Positions 43,124 through 51,991 are shown, numbered from the stretch's first letter. The stretch is DNA of 64,000 nt from Methylobacterium sp. WSM2598 (GCF_000379105.1 NZ_KB900609.1:4307031-4371030); one strand, 5' to 3'. A program made the numbers and translations. Notes: generated by a model not told the origin, from the sequence alone.

Positions 43124-44335
43124 ATGTCGCCCCGTTCGTTGCGCCAGGTCCTCGCGGCCGGCTTCGCAGCCCTGCTCTCCGTCTCGGCCGCCGCGCAGGA
43201 GGCGGTTCCCCCCGTGAAGGTCGGCGTGCTCAGCGACATGAGCGGCCCCTTCGCGGATCAGGCCGGCACCGGCTCGGTCGTCGCCGCCCAGCTCGCGGCC
43301 GAGGATTTCGCCAAGGAGACCCCCGACATCAGGGTCGAGGTCGTCTCGGCCGACCACCAGAACAAGCCCGATATCGGCCTCGCCATCGCCCGCAAGTGGC
43401 TCGACCAGGAGAGCGTCTCGACCATCGTCGACCTGCCGAACTCCGCCGTGGCGCTCGCCGTCGCCAACCTGATGCGCGAGCGCCACCGCGTCGCCCTGGC
43501 GTCGAGCGCGATGACCTCCGACCTCACCGGCAAGGCCTGCGCGCCGACAACCGTGCAGTGGGTCTCCGACACCTGGGCGCAGGGCTCCGCCACCGCGCGC
43601 GCCATCGCCGAGCGCGGCTTCAAGTCCTGGTACTTCCTCACGGTCGATTACGCCCTCGGCCAAGCGCTGGAGCGCGACGCCACGGCGGCCCTCAAGGGCA
43701 TGGGCGGCAGCGTCAAGGGCTCGACCAAGCACCCGCTCAATGCCGGCGACTTCGCCTCGCCGCTGCTGGCCGCCCAGGGCTCGGGCGCACAGGTGCTGGC
43801 GCTCGCCAATACCGGCGCCGACATGATCAACGTGGTCAAGCAGGCGGCGGAATTCGGCCTGATGCCCGACATGCGGGTCGCGGCCCTGTTCATCCAGATC
43901 TCGGACGTCCACGCGCTCGGCCTCAAGGCGGCCCAGGGCCTGCAATTCGCCAGCGCCTTCTACTGGGACCGCACGGACGGCACCCGCGCCTTCGCCAAGC
44001 GCTTCGCCGAGCGCATGAACGGCCGCATGCCGACCGAGAACCACGCCGGGGTCTACTCGGCGACGCTGGCCTACCTGCGCGGCGTGCGCGCCGCCGCCAC
44101 CGTCGAGGGCGAGAAGGTGCTGGCGGCCCTGCGCGAGACGCCGATCGACGACCCGCTCTTCGGCCCGGTCACGATCCGGCAGGACGGGCGGGCGGTCCAC
44201 GACCTCTTCCTGTTCGAGGTCAAGACCCCCGCCGAGTCGAAGGGGCCGTACGACTACTACAAGCTCCTCGCGACGGTGCCGGGCGACAAGGCCTTCCGGC
44301 CCATGAGCGAGGGCGGCTGCCCGCTCGCGAAGTAG
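43124..44335 (+). CDS. Branched-chain amino acid-type ABC substrate-binding protein
   Basis: A 403-residue periplasmic binding protein of the LivJ/leucine-isoleucine-valine type (type I PBP). The Sec signal ends at SAAAQEAVPP, and the mature start is VKVGVLSDMSGPFADQAGTG. Visible features are DIGLAIARKWLDQE, LTGKACAPTTVQWVSDTWAQ and YDYYKLLATVPGDKAF at the C-terminus. GGAG eight bases before ATG 43124 fixes the start. There is no permease or ATPase gene beside it, so it is an orphan binding protein; such proteins also occur in C1 and aromatic metabolism, and the ligand is unknown. Confidence 0.9.
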   Translation: MSPRSLRQVLAAGFAALLSVSAAAQEAVPPVKVGVLSDMSGPFADQAGTGSVVAAQLAAEDFAKETPDIRVEVVSADHQNKPDIGLAIARKWLDQESVSTIVDLPNSAVALAVANLMRERHRVALASSAMTSDLTGKACAPTTVQWVSDTWAQGSATARAIAERGFKSWYFLTVDYALGQALERDATAALKGMGGSVKGSTKHPLNAGDFASPLLAAQGSGAQVLALANTGADMINVVKQAAEFGLMPDMRVAALFIQISDVHALGLKAAQGLQFASAFYWDRTDGTRAFAKRFAERMNGRMPTENHAGVYSATLAYLRGVRAAATVEGEKVLAALRETPIDDPLFGPVTIRQDGRAVHDLFLFEVKTPAESKGPYDYYKLLATVPGDKAFRPMSEGGCPLAK

Positions 44336-44415
44336 GCGCCGCCTCGACAGACGGCGCGCGGGCTCCACTTCGAGGAGGGTGCCGCCCCGGCACCGCCCCC
44401 GCGGAGGAGCCTTCC

Positions 44416-45240
44416 ATGACGCAGCCGACCCTGACGCTCAACGACGGGAAGCGCGTGCCGCAGCTCGGCTTCGGCGTCTGGAAGCTCGCCGACGAGAAGG
44501 CGCCCGAGATCGTCGGCCTCGCCCTCGAGGCCGGCTACCGGGCGATCGACACGGCGGCGGTCTACGGCAACGAGGCCGGGGTCGGCCGGGCCATCGCGGC
44601 CTCGGGCCTCGCGCGCGAGGAGATCTTCGTCACCACGAAGCTCTGGAACGATTCCCACGGCAGCGACGAGGTGCTGCGGGCCTGCGACGCCTCCCTGGAG
44701 CGGCTCGGCCTCGACCACGTCGACCTCTACCTCGTGCACTGGCCGCTGCCGCAGCGCGACCTCTACGTGCAGACCTGGCGGGCGATGATGCGCCTGCGCG
44801 AGGACGGACGGGCGCGCTCGATCGGCGTGTCGAACTTCACGGTCGCGCAGCTGAAGCGGGTCATCGACGAGACCGGCTCGACGCCCTCGGTCAACCAGAT
44901 CGAGCTGCATCCGCGCTTCCAGCAGCGGGCGCTGCGGGACTTCCACGCGCGGGCCGGGATCGTCACGCAGGCCTGGAGCCCGCTCGGCCGGGGCGCGGCC
45001 CTGGCGGATCCGGTGATCCGGGGCATCGCCGAGAAGCACGGGCGCACCCCCGCCCAGGTGATCCTGCGCTGGCACATCGAGAGCGGCAGCGCGGTCATCC
45101 CGAAATCGGAGACGCCGGCGCGCATCCGCGAGAATGCCGACATCTTCGGCTTCGCGCTCGATCCCGAGGACCAGGCGGCGATCGCCGCGCTCGACGCGGC
45201 GGACGGGCGCATCGGCCCCGACCCGGAGACGTTCGGCTGA
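44416..45240 (+). CDS. Aldo/keto reductase
   Basis: A 274-residue AKR of the 2,5-diketogluconate reductase type (TIM barrel, NADPH-dependent). Motifs are LGFGVWKLADEKAPEIV, YRAIDTAAVYGNEAGVGRAI (catalytic Asp and Tyr), VTTKLWNDSHG (Lys), YLVHWPLPQ (His), IGVSNFTVAQL, NQIELHPRFQQ and IPKSETPARIRENADIF. All four catalytic residues are present. GGAGGAGCC upstream of the ATG is a strong ribosome binding site. The gene stands alone with no obvious pathway partner. Confidence 0.94.
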   Translation: MTQPTLTLNDGKRVPQLGFGVWKLADEKAPEIVGLALEAGYRAIDTAAVYGNEAGVGRAIAASGLAREEIFVTTKLWNDSHGSDEVLRACDASLERLGLDHVDLYLVHWPLPQRDLYVQTWRAMMRLREDGRARSIGVSNFTVAQLKRVIDETGSTPSVNQIELHPRFQQRALRDFHARAGIVTQAWSPLGRGAALADPVIRGIAEKHGRTPAQVILRWHIESGSAVIPKSETPARIRENADIFGFALDPEDQAAIAALDAADGRIGPDPETFG

Positions 45241-45306
45241 ATCCGCAACCGGCCGGCACCTCGGGGCGTTCCTGCCCCTCACCGCATCGATGACGGGAGG
45301 GGATTC

Positions 45307-45573
45307 ATGCGCACCTACACGCTCGCCTTCGCCGACGTGCTCTACGCCTGCCTGCCCGACGGGGCCGACATCGACCGGGTGATCGAGGAGGAGGCCTGCG
45401 TCGGCTGCGCCGAGATCGATCCGGGCGAGGTGCGGGTGGTGCGGGGCCTGACGCTGACCGCCTTCCCGGCCGCCGCCGACGAGGTGGTGTGGTGCGCCGG
45501 CCCGGACGGCGACCTGACCGACGAGCACGGGCGCTGCTTCCCCTACGCGGTGCGGCGCTGGGTCGATCGCTGA
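45307..45573 (+). CDS. Small Cys-containing protein, unknown
   Basis: An 88-residue protein starting MRTYTLAFADVLYACLPDGA, with cysteines in ACVGCAEI and two more near VWCAGPDG and GRCFPYAV. The CxxC plus two Cys could bind a metal or form disulfides, but there is no signal peptide and no named family. GGGAGGGG gives excellent initiation, and the length and composition are not those of chance. It lies between the aldo/keto reductase and the molybdenum oxidoreductase genes without an evident link. Confidence 0.65.
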   Translation: MRTYTLAFADVLYACLPDGADIDRVIEEEACVGCAEIDPGEVRVVRGLTLTAFPAAADEVVWCAGPDGDLTDEHGRCFPYAVRRWVDR

Positions 45574-45870
45574 GCGGGGATCCGCGTGACCGGGGCGGAA
45601 TCCGGGACGCGCGCCATCCGCGACCGACCGGCCCGGCTCGGTCCCGCCTCGCGGTGCGGCCCGTGCGGCCGGAGGTGACGGCCCCCGCTGCCTCCGTGAT
45701 GCCCCCGTCCGAGATCGATCAGCAATCGCGCAACGCCCTGCGCCGCTTTGCGGGCGAGACCTGATCGATCGCGCGGAGCCGATGTCCGAAAAAGTCGGAT
45801 TTACGACATTTCTCGGGAAGCATGGCGGTCATAGGGTCCTGGCTCAGCGTCCGCCCCCCGAGGACCCGCG
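45574..45870. other. Gap before molybdenum oxidoreductase operon
   Basis: About 300 bp with no supported gene. The part around 45780-45835 (GTCGGATTTACGACATTTCT) is AT-richer and likely carries the operon promoter. No terminator or riboswitch is recognised. Confidence 0.4.
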
Positions 45871-46317
45871 ATGTTCCACCTCACGATCAACGGCCGCGAC
45901 CATCAGGTCGAGGTCGAGCCCGACACCCCGCTCCTCTTCGTCCTGCGCGACACGCTCGGCATGACGGGCACGAAGTACGGCTGCGGCATCGCCCAGTGCG
46001 GCGCCTGCACGGTGCTGATCGACGGGCAGGCCACGCGCTCCTGCCAGGTGCCGATCGAGAGCGTCGGCGCCGCCCGCGTCCGGACCATCGAGGCGATCGA
46101 GCAGGATCCGGTCGGCCGCAGGGTCGTGGAGGCCTGGGTGGCCGAGCAGGTGCCGCAATGCGGCTACTGCCAGTCCGGGCAGGTCATGGCGGCCACCGCC
46201 CTCCTCACGCAGAACCCGAAGCCCACCGACGAGGACATCGCCGCCGCGATGACCAACCTGTGCCGCTGCGGCACCTACAACCGCATCGCCGCCGCCGTGC
46301 GGCAGGCCGCGGCCTGA
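45871..46317 (+). CDS. (2Fe-2S) subunit of a molybdenum hydroxylase (isoquinoline 1-oxidoreductase type, small subunit)
   Basis: A 148-residue xanthine-oxidase-family iron-sulfur subunit. The plant-type [2Fe-2S] motif is YGCGIAQCGACTVLIDG. The second cluster is carried by CGYCQSGQVM and LCRCGTYNRIAAAV. It shuttles electrons from the molybdopterin subunit encoded next. The arrangement (two-subunit, no FAD subunit, small subunit before a Tat-signalled large subunit) is that of periplasmic isoquinoline/aldehyde-oxidising enzymes. This subunit has no signal of its own and is presumably co-exported by the large-subunit signal. The overall substrate is unknown. Confidence 0.93.
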   Translation: MFHLTINGRDHQVEVEPDTPLLFVLRDTLGMTGTKYGCGIAQCGACTVLIDGQATRSCQVPIESVGAARVRTIEAIEQDPVGRRVVEAWVAEQVPQCGYCQSGQVMAATALLTQNPKPTDEDIAAAMTNLCRCGTYNRIAAAVRQAAA

Positions 46318-46328
46318 GGGAGGTGGCG

Positions 46329-48602
46329 ATGACGCGGCCCGCGCGGTCCCCCCTCCCCTCCCTGCCGGCCGTCGCGCCGGAGGGCGTCGCCAACCTCTCC
46401 CGCCGCCGCTTCCTCGGCCGCGCCGCGGGCGCGCTGGTGCTCGGCATCGCGCTCCCGGCCCGGGGCCGCGCCGAGGCGCAGGGCCCGGCCGAGGGCGCCG
46501 GCGCCATCGCGCCCCAGCCCGGCACCCGCGTTCCGGCCTTCCTGGAGATCCGCCCGGACGGGCGCGTCCGCCTGCTCAGCCCCTTCGTGGAGGGCGGCCA
46601 GGGCATCGCCACCGGCATGGCCCAGATCGTCGGCGAGGAACTCGACGTCGATCCCGCCCGCTTCCTGGTCGAGTGCGCCCCGCCCGGCCCGGACTACGCC
46701 GTGGTCAACGGCCTGCGGATGACCGGCGGCAGCTTCTCCACCCGCTCCAGCTACGCGCTGATGCGCCAGCTCGGCGCCACCGCCCGCGACATGCTGATCC
46801 GCGCCGCCGCCGCCCGGCTCAAGGTGGAGGCGGGAAGCCTCGCCACCCGCGACGGCGCCGTGGTGCACCCCGCCTCCGGCCGCACCCTCCCGTACGGCGA
46901 CCTCGCCGGGGAGGCGCTCGCCCTCAAGCCCCGCGACGGCGTGCCCCTGCGCGACCCGGCCTCGTTCCGCTACATCCGCCGGCCGGTGCCCCGCCTCGAC
47001 GTGCGGGACAAGGCGACGGGCCGGGCGGTCTACGCGATCGACCAGACGGTCGAGGGGATGCTCCACGCGGCGGTCCAGCACGCGCCGCATCTCGGCACCG
47101 AGCCCCTGTCCCTCGCCAACGAGGACGAGGTCCGGCGGATGCCGGGCGTCCACTCGGTCCACCGACTCCCCGGCGCCGTCGCGGTGGCGGCGGACAGCTG
47201 GTGGCGCGCCCGCAAGGCCGTGGAGGCGCTCCGCGTGCGCTGGTCGGCGCCCGAGCCGGAGGGCATCGCGACCGTCTCGGCGACCTTCTCGTCGGAGGCG
47301 ATGCGGGCCGCGCTCGCGGACGCGCCCGGAGAGGCTCAGGTGGCGGAGGCGCAGGTGGCGGAGGCGGAGGGCGACGCGGGCGGCGCCTTCGCGAGCGCCG
47401 CCAGGGTGATCGAGGCCGCCTACGAGGCGCCCTACCTCGCCCACGCCCAGCTGGAGCCGCCCTCCGCCATCGCCCGCTTCAACCCGGACGGCACGCTCGA
47501 CGTCTGGACGCCCAACCAGATGCCGGAGCTGTTCCAGGCCCTCTCCGCGCAGGCGGCGGGCCTCGCCCCGGACAGGGTGCGCATCCACTCGCCGATGCTC
47601 GGCGGCTTCTTCGGGCGCCACTTCGCCTACGGGCCGGCGAACCCCTACCCGCAGGCGATCCTGCTCGCCAGGGCGACGGGCCGGCCCGTGCGGGTGCTGT
47701 GGTCGCGGGAGGAGGAGTTCGGCAGCGACGCCCTGCGGCCCCTCTCGGCGAGCCGCTTCCGCGCCGCCCTCGACGCGGCGGGCCGGCCGATCGCGCTCGA
47801 GGTGCGCACGGTCGGCGAGGGGCCGATCGGCCGCTGGTTCGGGGCGATGGTCCAGGGGCCGGTCGACCCCTCCGCCGTCGAGGGGCTGGTCCGGAAGCCC
47901 TACGCCATCCCGAACCGCCGCATGACCTTCGTGAAGCGGGCGCACCCGGTCACGATCGCGTTCTGGCGCTCGGTCGGGCACTCGATGAACGACTATTTCT
48001 ACGAGAGCTTCCTCGACGAGATCGCGCAGGCGGGCGGGCAGGACCCCTTCGCCCTGCGGATGGCGCTGGTGGCGGGCAGCCCGCGCCACCGGCGGCTGCT
48101 GGAGGAGGTCGCGGACCTCTCCGGCGGCTGGAAGCGGGGCCCCTACGAGGCCGAGGGCGGGCGGCGCGCCCGCGGCCTCGCCATGGCCTCGCCCTTCGGC
48201 TCCGAGACCGCGACCGTGGCGGAAGTCTCGGTCGAGGGCGGCGAGGCGCAGGTGCACACTCTCTGGATCGCGTTCGACCCGGGCAGCGTGGTCAACCCGG
48301 CGATCGTGAAGGCCCAGGTCGAATCGGCCGCGGCGCTCGGCCTCTCGGCGACGCTCGTCGAGCAGATGCTCTATCGGGACGGGCAGCGGCAGGCGCGCAA
48401 CTTCGACGCCTATCCGATCCTGCGGCGCGAGCACATGCCGGCGGTCCACGTGCGCATCGTCGAGAGCGGCGCCCCGATGGGTGGGGTCGGCGAGCCGGGC
48501 CTGCCCGGCGTGCCGCCCGCGGTCACCAACGCGGTGGCGGCGCTCACCGGCCAGCGCGTCCGCGCGCTGCCGCTCTCCAACGTCAGGCTCTCCGGCGTCT
48601 GA
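46329..48602 (+). CDS. Molybdopterin-binding subunit of the same hydroxylase
   Basis: A 757-residue large subunit with a twin-arginine signal (SRRRFLGRAAGALVLGIALP). Molybdopterin-binding segments are visible (FLEIRPDGRVRLLSPFVEGG, NQMPELFQALSAQAAG, MLGGFFGRHFAYG), and the catalytic Glu is in the family's last motif (MGGVGEPGLPGVPPAVTNA). A small Ala/Glu-rich repeat (AQVAEAQVAEAEG) around residues 337-350 may be a linker. GGAGG precedes ATG 46329, 11 bases after the small-subunit stop. Its TGA is the first three bases of the repeat element at 48600, so the element provides or adjoins its 3' end. Confidence 0.92.
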   Translation: MTRPARSPLPSLPAVAPEGVANLSRRRFLGRAAGALVLGIALPARGRAEAQGPAEGAGAIAPQPGTRVPAFLEIRPDGRVRLLSPFVEGGQGIATGMAQIVGEELDVDPARFLVECAPPGPDYAVVNGLRMTGGSFSTRSSYALMRQLGATARDMLIRAAAARLKVEAGSLATRDGAVVHPASGRTLPYGDLAGEALALKPRDGVPLRDPASFRYIRRPVPRLDVRDKATGRAVYAIDQTVEGMLHAAVQHAPHLGTEPLSLANEDEVRRMPGVHSVHRLPGAVAVAADSWWRARKAVEALRVRWSAPEPEGIATVSATFSSEAMRAALADAPGEAQVAEAQVAEAEGDAGGAFASAARVIEAAYEAPYLAHAQLEPPSAIARFNPDGTLDVWTPNQMPELFQALSAQAAGLAPDRVRIHSPMLGGFFGRHFAYGPANPYPQAILLARATGRPVRVLWSREEEFGSDALRPLSASRFRAALDAAGRPIALEVRTVGEGPIGRWFGAMVQGPVDPSAVEGLVRKPYAIPNRRMTFVKRAHPVTIAFWRSVGHSMNDYFYESFLDEIAQAGGQDPFALRMALVAGSPRHRRLLEEVADLSGGWKRGPYEAEGGRRARGLAMASPFGSETATVAEVSVEGGEAQVHTLWIAFDPGSVVNPAIVKAQVESAAALGLSATLVEQMLYRDGQRQARNFDAYPILRREHMPAVHVRIVESGAPMGGVGEPGLPGVPPAVTNAVAALTGQRVRALPLSNVRLSGV

Positions 48603-48718
48603 TCCGGGCTCCGCTTGATCCAAGCGGAGCCCGGATCACGAGCCCGCGCGGCGCCCGAGCGACGCCGACATCCGCATGGCCGAAATGGGAGATGGCGAAG
48701 CCATCACCCGGATGTCGG
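48600..48718 (+). repeat. Dispersed two-hairpin palindromic element, copy 3
   Basis: Hairpin A is a perfect 17-bp stem (48601-48617 with 48621-48637) whose sequence differs from copy 1 by one base change on each arm. Hairpin B has arms 48665-48674 and 48709-48718. It sits directly at the stop codon of the molybdenum subunit and ahead of a converging gene. Confidence 0.88.
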
Positions 48719-48727
48719 GGGCCCCCG

Positions 48728-48825
48728 GTGGATCCGCAGCACGGCACGGCGCTCGTCACCGGCGCCTCGCCGGGGATCGACGCCGCCTCCGCGGCGGCGC
48801 TGGCCCGCCGGGCTACGAGGAGCGG
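48728..48825 (+). pseudogene. N-terminal fragment of an SDR gene
   Basis: The reading HGTALVTGASPGIDAASAAA matches the start of short-chain dehydrogenases (TALVTGASSGIG.A.A.ALA). After LARR the frame breaks by one base (the next codons would read GY in the other frame), and then it ends at the ppk2 gene. Only about 30 codons are left. It lies immediately beyond repeat copy 3, so an SDR gene seems to have been removed here except for its start. Confidence 0.6.
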
Positions 48826-48833
48826 GCACCCGC

Positions 48834-49751
48834 TCAGTAGCGGGCCGGGACGTGCATCTCGGCGGGAACCGGGTGGCGCTCGTAATCCGGGTGGCGCACC
48901 CGCTCGGGCAGGTCCACGGGGGGGCGCTCGACGGCGCCGTAGGGCACCTGCTCCAGGAGGTGGGCGATGCAGTTGAGGCGCGCCCGCTTCTTGTCGACCG
49001 CCTCGACCACCCACCAGGGCGCTTCGGGGATGTGGGTGCGCTCCAGCATCGTCTCCTTGGCCCTCGTGTAGAGTTCCCAGCGGGCCCGCGACTGCACGTC
49101 CATCGGGCTCAGCTTCCACTGCTTGAGCGGGTCGTTGATCCGCATCCGGAAGCGGAATTCCTGCTCCTCGTCGGTGATCGAGAACCAGTACTTCACCAGG
49201 ATGATGCCCGAGCGCACCAGCATCCGCTCGAATTCCGGCACCGAGCGGAAGAACTCCTCGTACTCGTCGTCGGTGCAGAAGCCCATCACGCGCTCGACGC
49301 CGGCGCGGTTGTACCAGGAGCGGTCGAACAGCACGATCTCGCCGCCGGCCGGCAGGTGGGCGACGTAGCGCTGGAAGTACCATTGCGTGCGCTCGCGCTC
49401 GCTCGGGGCCGGCAGCGCGGCGATGCGGCAGACGCGCGGGTTCAGCCGCTGGGTGATGCGCTTGATCACCCCGCCCTTGCCGGCCGCGTCGCGCCCCTCG
49501 AAGAGCACCACGACCCGCTTCCTGTGGACCTGCACGTAATCCTGCAGCCGCACCAGTTCCTGCTGCAGGCGCAGCAATTCGCGGAAATACACCGCCCGCG
49601 GAAGGGTCGGGGCGCGGTTCGGGGGCTCGACGCCGTCGGCGACGCGTTCGAGGAACGCCTCGTCGAGTTCGAGTTCCATCTCCTCGTCGAGGCTGTCCGC
49701 CACCTCCTCGCGCACGGCCCCGACCCGGGCGGCCTTCAGATCGTCTTCCAT
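48834..49751 (-). CDS. ppk2: Polyphosphate kinase 2
   Basis: PPK2 uses polyphosphate to phosphorylate nucleoside diphosphates (or the reverse). The 305-residue protein has Walker A VVVLFEGRDAAGKGGVIKRI, Walker B VLFDRSWYNRAGVERVMGFC, the lid region with REWELYTRAKE-like sequence (RARWELYTRAKETMLERT) and KYWFSITDEEQEFRF. This is a one-domain class I PPK2. The N-terminal 60 residues are acidic. Translation begins MEDDLKAARVGAVREE. It converges with the molybdenum operon. Confidence 0.95.
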   Translation of the reverse strand: MEDDLKAARVGAVREEVADSLDEEMELELDEAFLERVADGVEPPNRAPTLPRAVYFRELLRLQQELVRLQDYVQVHRKRVVVLFEGRDAAGKGGVIKRITQRLNPRVCRIAALPAPSERERTQWYFQRYVAHLPAGGEIVLFDRSWYNRAGVERVMGFCTDDEYEEFFRSVPEFERMLVRSGIILVKYWFSITDEEQEFRFRMRINDPLKQWKLSPMDVQSRARWELYTRAKETMLERTHIPEAPWWVVEAVDKKRARLNCIAHLLEQVPYGAVERPPVDLPERVRHPDYERHPVPAEMHVPARY

Positions 49752-49907
49752 CGCGCCTCTCCGTCCGGCCCGCCGGGAACGGGCGGGCCCGGCCCATTCT
49801 GCAGCCGGGATGTGACAGTTTGCGCGGGGACCCGCCGCACCCGGCCGGTTCCGGTCCCCCCGGCGGGGCGGGGCGAGACCCGCGGGGCCGGCCGAGGCGC
49901 CGGCCGA

Positions 49908-50420
49908 TCAGTTCATCCGCCACACCGCCGCGTTCACGGCCGTCGCGAAGGCGACCCAGCCCGCATAGGGCACCAGCAGCAGGGCCGCGGCGCGGTCGAG
50001 GGGCCAGAACAGCCGGATCGTCCAGAGGATCATCACGAGGAGCGCGACGATCACCACCAGCCCGCCGAGCAGGGAATGGGCGGCGAAGAAGACCGGCGTC
50101 CAGATCGCGTTGAGGGCGAGCTGGACCGCGTAGGCGGCGAGCGCCACGCTCCGGCCCCGGCGCAGGTCCGCGCTCGCCGGGGCCTTGCCGAGGACGCGCC
50201 AGCAGGCGAGCGCGATCATCGCGTAGAGCATCGACCACGCGACCGGGAACATCCAGTTCGGCGGCGTGAAACCCGGCTTGGCGAGGCCCGCGTACCAGGT
50301 CGGGATGTTGGGCGTGGTGAAGAGCGGGCCGGTGAGCGCCGTGGCGAGCACCGGCAGCACGGCGAGGGCGAGGCGCAGGGCGGGGGACGGGACGGCGAGG
50401 CGGGTGGCGGCGAGCGTCAT
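49908..50420 (-). CDS. TspO/MBR-family tryptophan-rich sensory protein
   Basis: A 170-residue membrane protein with five helices. The TspO signature is clear: TPNIPTWYAGLAKPGFTPPNWMFPVAWSMLYAMIALA, then ALAAYAVQLALNAIWTPVFFA, then a C-terminal WVAFATAVNAAVWRMN. TspO proteins bind porphyrins and cholesterol-like ligands and in alphaproteobacteria modulate pigment and stress responses. The N-terminus (TLAATRLAVPSPALRLALAV) is a normal first helix. It is divergent from metC across a short spacer. Confidence 0.93.
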   Translation of the reverse strand: MTLAATRLAVPSPALRLALAVLPVLATALTGPLFTTPNIPTWYAGLAKPGFTPPNWMFPVAWSMLYAMIALACWRVLGKAPASADLRRGRSVALAAYAVQLALNAIWTPVFFAAHSLLGGLVVIVALLVMILWTIRLFWPLDRAAALLLVPYAGWVAFATAVNAAVWRMN

Positions 50421-50501
50421 GGCAGTTCCAGGGGATGACCGCCCTGACTTGCGCTCGGGCCCCCGTTCTGCAAGGGCGAAGCGGTGCCGCAGGAGTTGCA
50501 G

Positions 50502-51662
50502 ATGAGCCGCGCCCCCCCCTCCCCCTGGTCCAAGCGCAGCCTCGCCGTTCAGGCGATGGGCCACGTCGATCCGGTGACCAAGGCGGTGGTGCCGCCCATC
50601 CACCTCGCCTCGACCTATCTGCGCGACCCCGACAACCAGTACAGTTCCGGCTACTGCTACGGCCGGCCGGACAATGCCACGGTGCGCGAGGCCGAGGCCG
50701 TCCTCGCCATGCTGGAGGAGGCGCCGGCGGGCGCGCTGCTGTTCGGCTCCGGCATGGCGGCGGCGACGGCGGTGTTCGGGGCGCTCGATCCCGGCGACCA
50801 CGTGGTGGCGCCGAGCGTGATGTACTGGGCCCTGCGCCGCTGGCTGCTGCAGGAGGCGACCCGCTGGGGCCTCAAGGTCGACTTCGTCGCCACCGACGAC
50901 CTCGACGCCCTGCGGGCGGCGGTGGTGCCGGGCCGCACCAAGCTGGTCTGGCTCGAGACGCCCTCGAACCCGCTCTGGACCATCACCGACATCGCGGCCG
51001 CGGCCGAGATCGCGCACGCGGCCGGCGCGCGGCTGGCCGTCGATTCCACCGCCGCCTCGCCGGTGGTCACCCGCCCTCTCGCGCTCGGGGCCGACGTGGT
51101 CATGCACTCGGCCACCAAGGTGCTGAACGGCCACTCGGACGTGATCGCGGGCGTGCTGGCGGGGGCGCGGGAGGACGCGTTCTGGGGCCGGATCAAGGGC
51201 ATCCGCGCGAGCCAGGGCGCCATCCTCGGCCCCTTCGAGGCCTTCCTGCTGCTGCGCGGCCTGCGCACCCTGCACCTGCGCATCGCCGCGCAGATGAGGG
51301 GCGCCACCGCGCTGGCCGAGCGCTTCGCGGCCCACCCGCGGGTCCATGCCGTGCTCTATCCCGGCTTGGCCGATCATCCCGGCCACGCGGTCGCGGCGCG
51401 GCAGATGGAGGGCGGCTTCGGCACGATGCTGTCGATCCGCGTCGCCGGCGGCGAGGCGGCGGCGATCGCCACCGCCGCCCGCGTCTCCCTGTGGAAGCGC
51501 GCCACCTCCCTCGGCGGGGTCGAGAGCCTGATCGAGCACCGCGCCTCGGTGGAGGGGCCCGGGACCCCCTGCCCCGCCGACCTGCTGCGCCTCTCGATCG
51601 GCATCGAGGACCCCGAGGACCTGTTCGCGGATCTCGACGCGGCCCTGCGCGGCGCGGCCTGA
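50502..51662 (+). CDS. metC: Cystathionine beta-lyase-like PLP enzyme
   Basis: A 386-residue Cys/Met-metabolism PLP enzyme. It opens SLAVQAMGHVDPVTKAVVPP with IHLASTYLRDPDNQY and SGYCYGRPDNATVREAE. The family's GSGMAAATAVF and ETPSNPLWTITDI are present, and the lysine that binds PLP is in VMHSATKVLNGHSDVIAG. The C-terminal substrate loop FGTMLSIRVAGGEAA, then SLWKRATSLGGVESLIEHRA, is normal. It could be cystathionine beta-lyase, gamma-synthase or a related lyase; the R-rich loop and lack of partners do not decide. AGGAG is six bases before ATG 50502. Confidence 0.88.
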   Translation: MSRAPPSPWSKRSLAVQAMGHVDPVTKAVVPPIHLASTYLRDPDNQYSSGYCYGRPDNATVREAEAVLAMLEEAPAGALLFGSGMAAATAVFGALDPGDHVVAPSVMYWALRRWLLQEATRWGLKVDFVATDDLDALRAAVVPGRTKLVWLETPSNPLWTITDIAAAAEIAHAAGARLAVDSTAASPVVTRPLALGADVVMHSATKVLNGHSDVIAGVLAGAREDAFWGRIKGIRASQGAILGPFEAFLLLRGLRTLHLRIAAQMRGATALAERFAAHPRVHAVLYPGLADHPGHAVAARQMEGGFGTMLSIRVAGGEAAAIATAARVSLWKRATSLGGVESLIEHRASVEGPGTPCPADLLRLSIGIEDPEDLFADLDAALRGAA

Positions 51663-51692
51663 GCCGCCGCGGCCCGGCGGGCAGGGAATCAG

Positions 51693-51724
51693 ACGCTCTC
51701 CGGACGACCACGTCCGGAGAGCGT
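51693..51724. terminator. Perfect 13-bp hairpin after metC
   Basis: Arms ACGCTCTCCGGAC (51693-51705) and GTCCGGAGAGCGT (51712-51724) enclose a 6-nt loop, 30 bp after the metC stop. There is no T-tract. It is placed where hairpin A of the dispersed element would be, just before copy 4 of hairpin B, so it may be a variant of the element rather than a dedicated terminator. Confidence 0.6.
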
Positions 51725-51730
51725 GAGATA

Positions 51731-51876
51731 AGCCCGCGCGTCGCTTGAGCGAGGCCGACATCCGTATTGCCGAAATTGGAGACGGCGAAGCAATCCGTCG
51801 GATGTCGTATGCCAAGCCCGCGCGGCGCTTGAGCGAGGCCGAAATCCGTATTGCGAAGCAATCCGTCGGATTTCGG
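51731..51876 (+). repeat. Dispersed palindromic element, copy 4 (two hairpin B units in tandem)
   Basis: Two successive linker + hairpin B units. Unit a has arms CCGACATCCG (51755-51764) and CGGATGTCG (51799-51807). Unit b has CCGAAATCCG (51839-51848) and CGGATTTCGG (51867-51876). Both have inner arms ATTGC/GCAAT instead of ATGGC/GCCAT. Unit b lacks 16 nt of loop but keeps both stems. Confidence 0.85.
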
Positions 51877-51991
51877 ATCATGGTGAACTTTCGGTCGACG
51901 CGCCGCTCCTTCGGTTCGCACGGGCCCGCCTGTCGAACCGATCGCATCCCGGCGCGTTCTCCCGCAAAGCTCGCCTGCCGAGGAGTGTCCC

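Noticed and set aside
51693..51724. Rho-independent terminator of metC called with certainty
   Set aside because: The hairpin is perfect but lacks a T-tract and stands where hairpin A of the repeat normally is, so its nature stays open.
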